DNA of 64,000 bases, taken from NCBI GenBank assembly GCA_033064195.1, contig JARBJD010000103.1, forward strand, positions 158,849 through 222,848, written 5' to 3'. Shown in pieces: positions 36,667-49,953 of this stretch. How positions within the stretch are numbered: position 1 is the first letter of the stretch; every line of letters starts with the position of its first letter. A program made the translations under genes and the position numbers. Source of the stretch: Blattamonas nauphoetae (Eukaryota; Preaxostyla; Oxymonadida). The notes beneath the pieces were generated by a model. The model was not told the origin of the DNA. It did not search any database and saw nothing but the letters and a program-made list of their open reading frames with translations.

Positions 36667-36872
36667 TTCCGAGTGGAAACAACAACTCGTTCAGTTCCGC
36701 TTCCCTCACCTCAGGATGCGGCTCGGCTGTCACGTCGAGGCTCTTCGGCAGAGTGTGACATGGCAAGAATGGGTGTCCGCACAGACAAAAGTTCGACGAG
36801 TTGGTTTCTGCATTGTTTGAGTGGTGAACGATCCAGCCACAGCGTTTGTGGGTTGAGGATGGACGGGTACAA

Positions 36873-37127
36873 GCTAGGGGCAGACCCCATTTTAGCTAGA
36901 GGCAGACCCCACTTGACTAGGCGCAGACCCCACTTGACTAGAGGCAGACCCCTCATGACTAGGTGCAGACCCCCCACTTGACTAGGCGCAGACCCCACTT
37001 GACTAGAGGCAGACCCCTCATGACTAGGTGCAGACCCCCCTTTGACTAGGTGCAGACCCCACTTTGACTAGGTGCAGACCCCACTTTGACTAGGTGCAGA
37101 CCCCACTTTGACTTGGTGCAGACCCCT
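36873..37127 (-). repeat. Minisatellite, about 12 copies of a 21-bp unit (inverted side)
   Basis: Tandem copies of a unit reading GTGCAGACCCCACTTTGACTAG on the plus strand, with variants (GGCAGACCCC, GCGCAGACCCC, CTCATGACTAG). Its reverse complement is the GGGGTCTGCACCTAGTCAAG unit separating the direct repeats at 38.8-51.8 kb, so this block is the inverted-orientation counterpart. There are no unique spacers between copies. Confidence 0.9.
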
Positions 37128-38612
37128 CCAGATTTCCGTTCTCATTCACTTTTTCATGGTAATTTTATGCTAATTAAGTCAAAAATCACTTCTAAAGCCG
37201 TTTTCTCAGACTTTTTCTCAATTATTGTTCGATTGTGTGGAAAACAGGAAAAGTGGAATGATCGTGGGTTGATCGAATGAATTAACCCAAACAAGTGAGG
37301 TTTTGGTGCGATTACATTCTTCTTGTTGTCTGCTTCTCTCTCCAGAAACCAATGCAAGAATATGAATGAACAATCTGACTTGTCAGCGATTCTTTCGTCT
37401 GAGATGGCGAGAAGAGATTGTTTGACAAGAACCACAGCAAAGACGATACAGCCAAGAAGAACGAGACAGACATGGTGTGCGGAGCGGTGGTCAGAATCGA
37501 CACAATCGAACAGGTAAGACAAAGTGCCATGAGCGCCTCGGACGGGCGGTATCACTCTCAAGAAAGCGTCTATCTTCGCAATCTTCCCGTGCAGGAGGAT
37601 ACAAGTTGTGGATGTGATGTATATTTCAATTGTCAACTGGAGATTGCATTTGGACAACAGTTTGATGATCTCTTCGTGAATCTCCAGCTGAACAGCACAA
37701 GGCGAGGAGAGGAGCAGTTTGATGTCGTTCCGAAGCGACTCATCGAGACTCAACACGGCCCGTAGAGAAGATCCCATTCTCAATCGGAGGACAGTGACAT
37801 GAGATGTGTTGATGAGGTTCGCGATGGTTGGGAGAGCCAGAGCAGCTGGATACCAGGTGAGAGCGGACGAGCGAGTCATCGACAGGGCAGACACGATGGA
37901 CAGGGGAGAGGACAGGGCCGACTGGATGACATTCGCTTCGAACTGGTCGGGGTCGGAGAGAGAAGTCAAGTTGAGGACTGTACGAGCGTGTTCAGCTGCT
38001 GCGCATCTTCCACACTCTGACTGAGATTCTTTTCCAGCTGGTTGGTCAGAATTGTCGTCTCAGTCGTCTTCCTCTGTCCCGACCCAACTGTCTGACTTGG
38101 CGTTTGCGTGTTGATCTGTTCCTCTTCGCATCGGAAGCTGGCTTCTAGTGCTTTGCGTCGATTGTCTTCGATGAACCGCTGCTCCTCAATTTCCTGATCC
38201 TGTTGTCGTTGAACCTTCTCTCCGTCACTCTTTCTTGCCTCGGCCTCAGCTTCCACACGGGTTTCTTCCCTCGCCAGCTTTTCTGTCCATTCTTCTCCTT
38301 TCTAACTTCGGCGCCACGTTTTGTCTCTTCTTCTTGTTTGGCCTCGTTATCATCCTCCTGTTCTTCTTTTCCTTCTCCCTCCTCTTCCCTAGCAATGGGA
38401 TCTGCTTCATTTCTGTCTTTATCATAATACTCTGGCTCAGATTCGTCGAATGTAATTCCTCTTCGGATCTGGGCATGATAGTTCGGAGAATCAGGGGGAG
38501 GAGATTGTGAAAGTGTTGCCTGAATCATGGAATGTACGCTTGGGGAAATAGTCTACAGGATCAATAGAAACAATCAGAGCACAAAAATAAGAGTTCACGC
38601 TGGATGAGAATG
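37128..38612 (-). repeat. Diverged inverted copy of the 1.8-kb unit, with longer open frames
   Basis: Reverse complement of the direct units: the AT-rich tail (37128-37303), the solenoid-like coding region, the acidic region, and a left end matching CATTCTCATCCAGCGTGAAC at 38592-38611. The tail is almost identical to the direct units; the coding part is clearly diverged. Minus-strand frames here stay open longer: 37969-37154 (271 residues, containing SALSMTRSSALTWYPAA as in the direct units), 38528-38145 (acidic, opening MIQATLSQSPPPDSPNY) and 38256-37966 (coiled-coil, EKVQRQQDQEIEEQRF). Read together they suggest an ancestral acidic/coiled-coil protein of unknown function, still broken by frame changes here. 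It is probably the older copy from which the array's coding fragment was derived. Confidence 0.75.
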
Positions 38613-38667
38613 AGTCAACGGATTTGTTCATTTTTGTGAAAAAAGTTCGTGCTATGCGTTGACAGCA
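38613..38667. other. Junction between inverted copy and direct array
   Basis: 55 bp of sequence not found in the direct units. It links the end of the inverted unit to the first direct tail (starting AAAACCTCACTTGTTTGGG), and so marks the centre of the head-to-head arrangement. Confidence 0.6.
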
Positions 38668-39035
38668 CAAAAACCTCACTTGTTTGGGTTAATTCATTCG
38701 ATCAACCCACGATCATTCCACTTTTCCTGTTTTCCACACAATCGAACAATAATTGAGAAAAAGTCTGAGAAAACGGCTTTAGAAGTGATTTTTGACTTAA
38801 TTAGCATAAAATTACCATGAAAAAGTGAATGAAAACGGAAATCTGAAGGGGTCTGCACCAAGTCAAAGTGGGGTCTGCACCTAGTCAAGTGGGGGTCTGC
38901 ACCTAGTCAAGTGGGGGTCTGCACCTAGTCAAGTGGGGGGTCTGCACCTAGTCATGAGGGGTCTGCCTCTAGTCAAGTGGGGTCTGCCTCTAGTCAAGTG
39001 GGGTCTGCGCCTAACTAAAATGGGGTCTGCCTCTA

Positions 39036-40811
39036 GCTTTTACCATTCTCATCCAGCGTGAACGGTTCGTTTTTTCTCTGATTGTCTCTGTCGATCTGGC
39101 CGACTATTTCCCCAAGGGTACATTCCATGATTCAAACAACACTTTCACAATCTCCTCCCCCTGATTCTCCGAATTATCAAGCCCAGATCCGAACAGGAAT
39201 TGCATCCGACGAATCTGAGCCAGAGGATGATGATCAAGGCAGAAATGAAGCAGAGCCCTTTGCTAGCGAAGAGAAAGGAGAAGGAAAAGAAGAAGAGAAA
39301 GATGATACCGAGGCCAGACAAGAAGAGGAGACAACACGTGACGTCGAAGTCAGATGAAGATTGTGGATGGGAGACAGAAAGGCATGCGAGAGAAGATCTG
39401 CGACTTCCATTCGGACGATCTGGATTTGGGTGACTTGGGTCACGCTGAGACGACAAGTCTGACCAACCTGCTGGACAAGAATCTCAGTCAGATTGTGGAA
39501 GATGCGTTGCAGCTGAACAAAACGGATCTTGAGACGTCGGGAAGAAAGTTTGGACAGTCAAAAACACGCTCGTACAGTACTCAGCTCACTCACTCGCTCA
39601 CACAGCCCGTCGCAGGCGAAGATCGATGACATCAACATTCAGCTGCAAAGAAACATCGTCACAAACAACCAGTCCGAGTCCCGTGTTGCCGAATGCAATG
39701 CTCTGCTCGATCACTCTCCTCATTTCGTCGTTCACCCAAACTCAGAAACAGATCCAACTGATTCCATTCATCCACAGTCGATCCACACACGATCTGGGCC
39801 ACACTTCCCTCACACTCATTCCACGACCATCTGCTCTCAACTTGTTCGTACAAAGCGTCGGAATCTCCTCGCTCGCTCAAATCGTCCTCATCTTGACTTC
39901 TCTCTCCGACACCGACCAGTTCGACGCGAATATCATCCAGTCGGCCCTGTCACCTGACCTGTCCATCGTATCTGCCCTGTCGATGACTCGCTCGTCCGCT
40001 CTCACCTGGTATCCAGCTGCTGTGGCTCTCACATCCATCGCGAACCTCATCCCACCACAGCCTGCCAAGATCCTCGAAGCCACCCTCCCCTCGCCATCCA
40101 TCTTTGAGTCCACGTTTGTCCTCCAAGCAGCATCGACTCTCCTCAACACATCTCACGTCACTGTCCTCTTGTCAAGCAGGAAGTCATCACAACTCCGAAC
40201 CGCTCTGTCCTCCGATTGAGAATGGGATCTTCTCTGCTGACTGTGTTGAGTCTCGATGAGTCACATCGCTACGCCATCTCACACGAATGAATCGCCGACA
40301 ACGACAAGTCAGATTGTTCATTCATTCTCTTGTTCTTCATCTCGAACTCCCACTTTGGACGGAGTTGTTCTCCAGTACCATTTCGATGATGAGATCTCAT
40401 TTTTCCCTTCTTTGAACGTTGTCCTCGGTCCAATTCTCGCGTTGGTTTCTGGAGAGAGAAGCAGACAAGAAGAAGAATGTAATCGCACCAAAACCTCACT
40501 TGTTTGGGTTAATTCATTCGATCAACCCACGATCATTCCACTTTTCCTGTTTTCCACACAATCGAACAATAATTGAGAAAAAGTCTGAGAAAACGGCTTT
40601 AGAAGTGATTTTTGACTTAATTAGCATAAAATTACCATGAAAAAGTGAATGAAAACGGAAATCTGAAGGGGTCTGCACCAAGTCAAAGTGGGGTCTGCAC
40701 CTAGTCAAGTGGGGGTCTGCACCTAGTCAAGTGGGGGTCTGCACCTAGTCAAGTGGGGTCTGCCTCTAGTCAAGTGGGGTCTGCGCCTAACTAAAATGGG
40801 GTCTGCCTCTA
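39036..40811 (+). repeat. Array unit 1 (1776 bp)
   Basis: ORFs: acidic 91 codons (39082-39357), 91 codons (39354-39629), 197 codons (39626-40219), 106 codons (40256-40576). It carries five A's in the run at about 39559, which ends the second ORF early. It has the shortest full minisatellite of the array (about seven repeats, 40675-40811), explaining the short spacing. Confidence 0.88.
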
Positions 40812-42690
40812 GCTTTTACCATTCTCATCCAGCGTGAACGGTTCGTTTTTTCTCTGATTGTCTCTGTCGATCTGGCCGACTATTTCCCCAAGGGTACATT
40901 CCATGATTCAAACAACACTTTCACAATCTCCTCCCCCTGATTCTCCGAATTATCAAGCCCAGATCCGAACAGGAATTGCATCCGACGAATCTGAGCCAGA
41001 GGATGATGATCAAGGCAGAAATGAAGCAGAGCCCTTTGCTAGCGAAGAGAAAGGAGAAGGAAAAGAAGAAGAGAAAGATGATACCGAGGCCAGACAAGAA
41101 GAGGAGACAACACGTGACGTCGAAGTCAGATGAAGATTGTGGATGGGAGACAGAAAGGCATGCGAGAGAAGATCTGCGACTTCCATTCGGACGATCTGGA
41201 TTTGGGTGACTTGGGTCACGCTGAGACGACAAGTCTGACCAACCTGCTGGACAAGAATCTCAGTCAGATTGTGGAAGATGCGTTGCAGCTGAACAAAACG
41301 GATCTTGAGACGTCGGGAAGAAAGTTTGGACAGTCAAAAACACGCTCGTACAGTACTCAGCTCACTCACTCGCTCACACAGCCCGTCGCAGGCGAAGATC
41401 GATGACATCAACATTCAGCTGCAAAGAAACATCGTCACAAACAACCAGTCCGAGTCCCGTGTTGCCGAATGCAATGCTCTGCTCGATCACTCTCCTCATT
41501 TCGTCGTTCACCCAAACTCAGAAACAGATCCAACTGATTCCATTCATCCACAGTCGATCCACACACGATCTGGGCCACACTTCCCTCACACTCATTCCAC
41601 GACCATCTGCTCTCAACTTGTTCGTACAAAGCGTCGGAATCTCCTCGCTCGCTCAAATCGTCCTCATCTTGACTTCTCTCTCCGACACCGACCAGTTCGA
41701 CGCGAATATCATCCAGTCGGCCCTGTCACCTGACCTGTCCATCGTATCTGCCCTGTCGATGACTCGCTCGTCCGCTCTCACCTGGTATCCAGCTGCTGTG
41801 GCTCTCACATCCATCGCGAACCTCATCCCACCACAGCCTGCCAAGATCCTCGAAGCCACCCTCCCCTCGCCATCCATCTTTGAGTCCACGTTTGTCCTCC
41901 AAGCAGCATCGACTCTCCTCAACACATCTCACGTCACTGTCCTCTTGTCAAGCAGGAAGTCATCACAACTCCGAACCGCTCTGTCCTCCGATTGAGAATG
42001 GGATCTTCTCTGCTGACTGTGTTGAGTCTCGATGAGTCACATCGCTACGCCATCTCACACGAATGAATCGCCGACAACGACAAGTCAGATTGTTCATTCA
42101 TTCTCTTGTTCTTCATCTCGAACTCCCACTTTGGACGGAGTTGTTCTCCAGTACCATTTCGATGATGAGATCTCATTTTTCCCTTCTTTGAACGTTGTCC
42201 TCGGTCCAATTCTCGCGTTGGTTTCTGGAGAGAAGCAGACAAGAAGAAGAATGTAATCGCACCAAAACCTCACTTGTTTGGGTTAATTCATTCGATCAAC
42301 CCACGATCATTCCACTTTTCCTGTTTTCCACACAATCGAACAATAATTGAGAAAAGTCTGAGAAAACGGCTTTAGAAGTGATTTTTGACTTAATTAGCAT
42401 AAAATTACCATGAAAAAGTGAATGAAAACGGAAATCTGAAGGGGTCTGCACCAAGTCAAAGTGGGGTCTGCACCTAGTCAAGTGGGGGTCTGCACCTAGT
42501 CAAGTGGGGGTCTGCACCTAGTCAAGTGGGGGTCTGCACCTAGTCATGAGGGGTCTGCCTCTAGTCAAGTGGGGTCTGCCTCTAGTCAAGTGGGGTCTGC
42601 ACCTAGTCATGAGGGGTCTGCCTCTAGTCAAGTGGGGTCTGCCTCTAGTCAAGTGGGGTCTGCGCCTAACTAAAATGGGGTCTGCCTCTA
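40812..42690 (+). repeat. Array unit 2 (1879 bp)
   Basis: Same ORF layout as unit 1 with five A's in the polymorphic run. A 2-nt deletion in the GGAGAGAGAAGC stretch (about 42228) shortens the 3' ORF to 74 codons (42032-42256). It has the longest minisatellite (42445-42690, about eleven to twelve repeats), in which a CATGAGG/CAAGTGG sub-block is duplicated. Confidence 0.88.
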
Positions 42691-44507
42691 GCTTTTACCA
42701 TTCTCATCCAGCGTGAACGGTTCGTTTTTTCTCTGATTGTCTCTGTCGATCTGGCCGACTATTTCCCCAAGGGTACATTCCATGATTCAAACAACACTTT
42801 CACAATCTCCTCCCCCTGATTCTCCGAATTATCAAGCCCAGATCCGAACAGGAATTGCATCCGACGAATCTGAGCCAGAGGATGATGATCAAGGCAGAAA
42901 TGAAGCAGAGCCCTTTGCTAGCGAAGAGAAAGGAGAAGGAAAAGAAGAAGAGAAAGATGATACCGAGGCCAGACAAGAAGAGGAGACAACACGTGACGTC
43001 GAAGTCAGATGAAGATTGTGGATGGGAGACAGAAAGGCATGCGAGAGAAGATCTGCGACTTCCATTCGGACGATCTGGATTTGGGTGACTTGGGTCACGC
43101 TGAGACGACAAGTCTGACCAACCTGCTGGACAAGAATCTCAGTCAGATTGTGGAAGATGCGTTGCAGCTGAACAAAACGGATCTTGAGACGTCGGGAAGA
43201 AAGTTTGGACAGTCAAAACACGCTCGTACAGTACTCAGCTCACTCACTCGCTCACACAGCCCGTCGCAGGCGAAGATCGATGACATCAACATTCAGCTGC
43301 AAAGAAACATCGTCACAAACAACCAGTCCGAGTCCCGTGTTGCCGAATGCAATGCTCTGCTCGATCACTCTCCTCATTTCGTCGTTCACCCAAACTCAGA
43401 AACAGATCCAACTGATTCCATTCATCCACAGTCGATCCACACACGATCTGGGCCACACTTCCCTCACACTCATTCCACGACCATCTGCTCTCAACTTGTT
43501 CGTACAAAGCGTCGGAATCTCCTCGCTCGCTCAAATCGTCCTCATCTTGACTTCTCTCTCCGACACCGACCAGTTCGACGCGAATATCATCCAGTCGGCC
43601 CTGTCACCTGACCTGTCCATCGTATCTGCCCTGTCGATGACTCGCTCGTCCGCTCTCACCTGGTATCCAGCTGCTGTGGCTCTCACATCCATCGCGAACC
43701 TCATCCCACCACAGCCTGCCAAGATCCTCGAAGCCACCCTCCCCTCGCCATCCATCTTTGAGTCCACGTTTGTCCTCCAAGCAGCATCGACTCTCCTCAA
43801 CACATCTCACGTCACTGTCCTCTTGTCAAGCAGGAAGTCATCACAACTCCGAACCGCTCTGTCCTCCGATTGAGAATGGGATCTTCTCTGCTGACTGTGT
43901 TGAGTCTCGATGAGTCACATCGCTACGCCATCTCACACGAATGAATCGCCGACAACGACAAGTCAGATTGTTCATTCATTCTCTTGTTCTTCATCTCGAA
44001 CTCCCACTTTGGACGGAGTTGTTCTCCAGTACCATTTCGATGATGAGATCTCATTTTTCCCTTCTTTGAACGTTGTCCTCGGTCCAATTCTCGCGTTGGT
44101 TTCTGGAGAGAGAAGCAGACAAGAAGAAGAATGTAATCGCACCAAAACCTCACTTGTTTGGGTTAATTCATTCGATCAACCCACGATCATTCCACTTTTC
44201 CTGTTTTCCACACAATCGAACAATAATTGAGAAAAGTCTGAGAAAACGGCTTTAGAAGTGATTTTTGACTTAATTAGCATAAAATTACCATGAAAAGTGA
44301 ATGAAAACGGAAATCTGAAGGGGTCTGCACCAAGTCAAAGTGGGGTCTGCACCTAGTCAAGTGGGGGTCTGCACCTAGTCAAGTGGGGGTCTGCACCTAG
44401 TCAAGTGGGGGGTCTGCACCTAGTCATGAGGGGTCTGCCTCTAGTCAAGTGGGGTCTGCCTCTAGTCAAGTGGGGTCTGCGCCTAACTAAAATGGGGTCT
44501 GCCTCTA
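42691..44507 (+). repeat. Array unit 3 (1817 bp)
   Basis: Four A's in the polymorphic run at about 43216 fuse the second ORF into a 200-codon frame (43009-43611). The overlapping 229-codon frame (43184-43873) covers the solenoid-like part. The tail has shortened A runs (GAGAAAAGTCTG, CATGAAAAGTG). Confidence 0.88.
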
Positions 44508-46324
44508 GCTTTTACCATTCTCATCCAGCGTGAACGGTTCGTTTTTTCTCTGATTGTCTCTGTCGATCTGGCCGACTATTTCCCCAAGGGTACATTCCAT
44601 GATTCAAACAACACTTTCACAATCTCCTCCCCCTGATTCTCCGAATTATCAAGCCCAGATCCGAACAGGAATTGCATCCGACGAATCTGAGCCAGAGGAT
44701 GATGATCAAGGCAGAAATGAAGCAGAGCCCTTTGCTAGCGAAGAGAAAGGAGAAGGAAAAGAAGAAGAGAAAGATGATACCGAGGCCAGACAAGAAGAGG
44801 AGACAACACGTGACGTCGAAGTCAGATGAAGATTGTGGATGGGAGACAGAAAGGCATGCGAGAGAAGATCTGCGACTTCCATTCGGACGATCTGGATTTG
44901 GGTGACTTGGGTCACGCTGAGACGACAAGTCTGACCAACCTGCTGGACAAGAATCTCAGTCAGATTGTGGAAGATGCGTTGCAGCTGAACAAAACGGATC
45001 TTGAGACGTCGGGAAGAAAGTTTGGACAGTCAAAACACGCTCGTACAGTACTCAGCTCACTCACTCGCTCACACAGCCCGTCGCAGGCGAAGATCGATGA
45101 CATCAACATTCAGCTGCAAAGAAACATCGTCACAAACAACCAGTCCGAGTCCCGTGTTGCCGAATGCAATGCTCTGCTCGATCACTCTCCTCATTTCGTC
45201 GTTCACCCAAACTCAGAAACAGATCCAACTGATTCCATTCATCCACAGTCGATCCACACACGATCTGGGCCACACTTCCCTCACACTCATTCCACGACCA
45301 TCTGCTCTCAACTTGTTCGTACAAAGCGTCGGAATCTCCTCGCTCGCTCAAATCGTCCTCATCTTGACTTCTCTCTCCGACACCGACCAGTTCGACGCGA
45401 ATATCATCCAGTCGGCCCTGTCACCTGACCTGTCCATCGTATCTGCCCTGTCGATGACTCGCTCGTCCGCTCTCACCTGGTATCCAGCTGCTGTGGCTCT
45501 CACATCCATCGCGAACCTCATCCCACCACAGCCTGCCAAGATCCTCGAAGCCACCCTCCCCTCGCCATCCATCTTTGAGTCCACGTTTGTCCTCCAAGCA
45601 GCATCGACTCTCCTCAACACATCTCACGTCACTGTCCTCTTGTCAAGCAGGAAGTCATCACAACTCCGAACCGCTCTGTCCTCCGATTGAGAATGGGATC
45701 TTCTCTGCTGACTGTGTTGAGTCTCGATGAGTCACATCGCTACGCCATCTCACACGAATGAATCGCCGACAACGACAAGTCAGATTGTTCATTCATTCTC
45801 TTGTTCTTCATCTCGAACTCCCACTTTGGACGGAGTTGTTCTCCAGTACCATTTCGATGATGAGATCTCATTTTTCCCTTCTTTGAACGTTGTCCTCGGT
45901 CCAATTCTCGCGTTGGTTTCTGGAGAGAGAAGCAGACAAGAAGAAGAATGTAATCGCACCAAAACCTCACTTGTTTGGGTTAATTCATTCGATCAACCCA
46001 CGATCATTCCACTTTTCCTGTTTTCCACACAATCGAACAATAATTGAGAAAAGTCTGAGAAAACGGCTTTAGAAGTGATTTTTGACTTAATTAGCATAAA
46101 ATTACCATGAAAAGTGAATGAAAACGGAAATCTGAAGGGGTCTGCACCAAGTCAAAGTGGGGTCTGCACCTAGTCAAGTGGGGGTCTGCACCTAGTCAAG
46201 TGGGGGTCTGCACCTAGTCAAGTGGGGGGTCTGCACCTAGTCATGAGGGGTCTGCCTCTAGTCAAGTGGGGTCTGCCTCTAGTCAAGTGGGGTCTGCGCC
46301 TAACTAAAATGGGGTCTGCCTCTA
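44508..46324 (+). repeat. Array unit 4 (1817 bp)
   Basis: Essentially identical to unit 3: four A's in the polymorphic run, 200-codon frame at 44826-45428, 229-codon frame at 45001-45690, shortened tail A runs. Units 3 and 4 look like the most recent duplication pair. Confidence 0.88.
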
Positions 46325-48137
46325 GCTTTTACCATTCTCATCCAGCGTGAACGGTTCGTTTTTCTCTGATTGTCTCTGTCGATCTGGCCGACTATTTCCC
46401 CAAGGGTACATTCCATGATTCAAACAACACTTTCACAATCTCCTCCCCTGATTCTCCAGATTATCAAGCCCAGATCCGAACAGGAATTGCATCCGACGAA
46501 TCTGAGCCAGAGGATGATGATCAAGGCAGAAATGAAGCAGAGCCCTTTGCTAGCGAAGAGAAAGGAGAAGGAAAAGAAGAAGAGAAAGATGATACCGAGG
46601 CCAGACAAGAAGAGGAGACAACACGTGACGTCGAAGTCAGATGAAGATTGTGGATGGGAGACAGAAAGGCATGCGAGAGAAGATCTGCGACTTCCATTCG
46701 GACGATCTGGATTTGGGTGACTTGGGTCACGCTGAGACGACAAGTCTGACCAACCTGCTGGACAAGAATCTCAGTCAGATTGTGGAAGATGCGTTGCAGC
46801 TGAACAAAACGGATCTTGAGACGTCGGGAAGAAAGTTTGGACAGTCAAAACACGCTCGTACAGTACTCAGCTCACTCACTCGCTCACACAGCCCGTCGCA
46901 GGCGAAGATCGATGACATCAACATTCAGCTGCAAAGAAACATCGTCACAAACAACCAGTCCGAGTCCCGTGTTGCCGAATGCAATGCTCTGCTCGATCAC
47001 TCTCCTCATTTCGTCGTTCACCCAAACTCAGAAACAGATCCAACTGATTCCATTCATCCACAGTCGATCCACACACGATCTGGGCCACACTTCCCTCACA
47101 CTCATTCCACGACCATCTGCTCTCAACTTGTTCGTACAAAGCGTCGGAATCTCCTCGCTCGCTCAAATCGTCCTCATCTTGACTTCTCTCTCCGACACCG
47201 ACCAGTTCGACGCGAATATCATCCAGTCGGCCCTGTCACCTGACCTGTCCATCGTATCTGCCCTGTCGATGACTCGCTCGTCCGCTCTCACCTGGTATCC
47301 AGCTGCTGTGGCTCTCACATCCATCGCGAACCTCATCCCACCACAGCCTGCCAAGATCCTCGAAGCCACCCTCCCCTCGCCATCCATCTTTGAGTCCACG
47401 TTTGTCCTCCAAGCAGCATCGACTCTCCTCAACACATCTCACGTCACTGTCCTCTTGTCAAGCAGGAAGTCATCACAACTCCGAACCGCTCTGTCCTCCG
47501 ATTGAGAATGGGATCTTCTCTGCTGACTGTGTTGAGTCTCGATGAGTCACATCGCTACGCCATCTCACACGAATGAATCGCCGACAACGACAAGTCAGAT
47601 TGTTCATTCATTCTCTTGTTCTTCATCTCGAACTCCCACTTTGGACGGAGTTGTTCTCCAGTACCATTTCGATGATGAGATCTCATTTTCCCTTCTTTGA
47701 ACGTTGTCCTCGGTCCAATTCTCGCGTTGGTTTCTGGAGAGAGAAGCAGACAAGAAGAAGAATGTAATCGCACCAAAACCTCACTTGTTTGGGTTAATTC
47801 ATTCGATCAACCCACGATCATTCCACTTTTCCTGTTTTCCACACAATCGAACAATAATTGAGAAAAGTCTGAGAAAACGGCTTTAGAAGTGATTTTTGAC
47901 TTAATTAGCATAAAATTACCATGAAAAGTGAATGAAAACGGAAATCTGAAGGGTCTGCACCAAGTCAAAGTGGGGTCTGCACCTAGTCAAGTGGGGGTCT
48001 GCACCTAGTCAAGTGGGGGTCTGCACCTAGTCAAGTGGGGGGTCTGCACCTAGTCATGAGGGGTCTGCCTCTAGTCAAGTGGGGTCTGCCTCTAGTCAAG
48101 TGGGGTCTGCGCCTAACTAAAATGGGGTCTGCCTCTA
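46325..48137 (+). repeat. Array unit 5 (1813 bp)
   Basis: Four A's in the polymorphic run (200-codon frame 46641-47243). It is the only unit with one C fewer in CCTCCCCCTGA and CCAGATT for CCGAATT (about 46444-46460). This shifts the acidic reading frame, so the acidic ORF is replaced by a 116-codon frame (46370-46720). It also has one T fewer near 46361 and one G fewer at the minisatellite start. Confidence 0.88.
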
Positions 48138-49953
48138 GCTTTTACCATTCTCATCCAGCGTGAACGGTTCGTTTTTTCTCTGATTGTCTCTGTCGATCTG
48201 GCCGACTATTTCCCCAAGGGTACATTCCATGATTCAAACAACACTTTCACAATCTCCTCCCCCTGATTCTCCGAATTATCAAGCCCAGATCCGAACAGGA
48301 ATTGCATCCGACGAATCTGAGCCAGAGGATGATGATCAAGGCAGAAATGAAGCAGAGCCCTTTGCTAGCGAAGAGAAAGGAGAAGGAAAAGAAGAAGAGA
48401 AAGATGATACCGAGGCCAGACAAGAAGAGGAGACAACACGTGACGTCGAAGTCAGATGAAGATTGTGGATGGGAGACAGAAAGGCATGCGAGAGAAGATC
48501 TGCGACTTCCATTCGGACGATCTGGATTTGGGTGACTTGGGTCACGCTGAGACGACAAGTCTGACCAACCTGCTGGACAAGAATCTCAGTCAGATTGTGG
48601 AAGATGCGTTGCAGCTGAACAAAACGGATCTTGAGACGTCGGGAAGAAAGTTTGGACAGTCAAAAACACGCTCGTACAGTACTCAGCTCACTCACTCGCT
48701 CACACAGCCCGTCGCAGGCGAAGATCGATGACATCAACATTCAGCTGCAAAGAAACATCGTCACAAACAACCAGTCCGAGTCCCGTGTTGCCGAATGCAA
48801 TGCTCTGCTCGATCACTCTCCTCATTTCGTCGTTCACCCAAACTCAGAAACAGATCCAACTGATTCCATTCATCCACAGTCGATCCACACACGATCTGGG
48901 CCACACTTCCCTCACACTCATTCCACGACCATCTGCTCTCAACTTGTTCGTACAAAGCGTCGGAATCTCCTCGCTCGCTCAAATCGTCCTCATCTTGACT
49001 TCTCTCTCCGACACCGACCAGTTCGACGCGAATATCATCCAGTCGGCCCTGTCACCTGACCTGTCCATCGTATCTGCCCTGTCGATGACTCGCTCGTCCG
49101 CTCTCACCTGGTATCCAGCTGCTGTGGCTCTCACATCCATCGCGAACCTCATCCCACCACAGCCTGCCAAGATCCTCGAAGCCACCCTCCCCTCGCCATC
49201 CATCTTTGAGTCCACGTTTGTCCTCCAAGCAGCATCGACTCTCCTCAACACATCTCACGTCACTGTCCTCTTGTCAAGCAGGAAGTCATCACAACTCCGA
49301 ACCGCTCTGTCCTCCGATTGAGAATGGGATCTTCTCTGCTGACTGTGTTGAGTCTCGATGAGTCACATCGCTACGCCATCTCACACGAATGAATCGCCGA
49401 CAACGACAAGTCAGATTGTTCATTCATTCTCTTGTTCTTCATCTCGAACTCCCACTTTGGACGGAGTTGTTCTCCAGTACCATTTCGATGATGAGATCTC
49501 ATTTTCCCTTCTTTGAACGTTGTCCTCGGTCCAATTCTCGCGTTGGTTTCTGGAGAGAGAAGCAGACAAGAAGAAGAATGTAATCGCACCAAAACCTCAC
49601 TTGTTTGGGTTAATTCATTCGATCAACCCACGATCATTCCACTTTTCCTGTTTTCCACACAATCGAACAATAATTGAGAAAAGTCTGAGAAAACGGCTTT
49701 AGAAGTGATTTTTGACTTAATTAGCATAAAATTACCATGAAAAGTGAATGAAAACGGAAATCTGAAGGGGTCTGCACCAAGTCAAAGTGGGGTCTGCACC
49801 TAGTCAAGTGGGGGTCTGCACCTAGTCAAGTGGGGGTCTGCACCTAGTCAAGTGGGGGTCTGCACCTAGTCATGAGGGGTCTGCCTCTAGTCAAGTGGGG
49901 TCTGCCTCTAGTCAAGTGGGGTCTGCGCCTAACTAAAATGGAGTCTGCCTCTA
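48138..49953 (+). repeat. Array unit 6 (1816 bp)
   Basis: Five A's in the polymorphic run, so the second ORF ends at 91 codons (48456-48731) and the 197-codon frame starts at 48728. The T run in ATCTCATTTTCCC is one shorter than in units 1-4, as in units 5 and 8. The last full minisatellite repeat carries GGAGTCTGCC instead of GGGGTCTGCC. Confidence 0.88.

Noticed and set aside
36873-39035. CRISPR-like array of about 21-bp repeats
   Set aside because: The repeats are directly adjacent variants of each other with no unique spacers, and the host is eukaryotic; it is a minisatellite.
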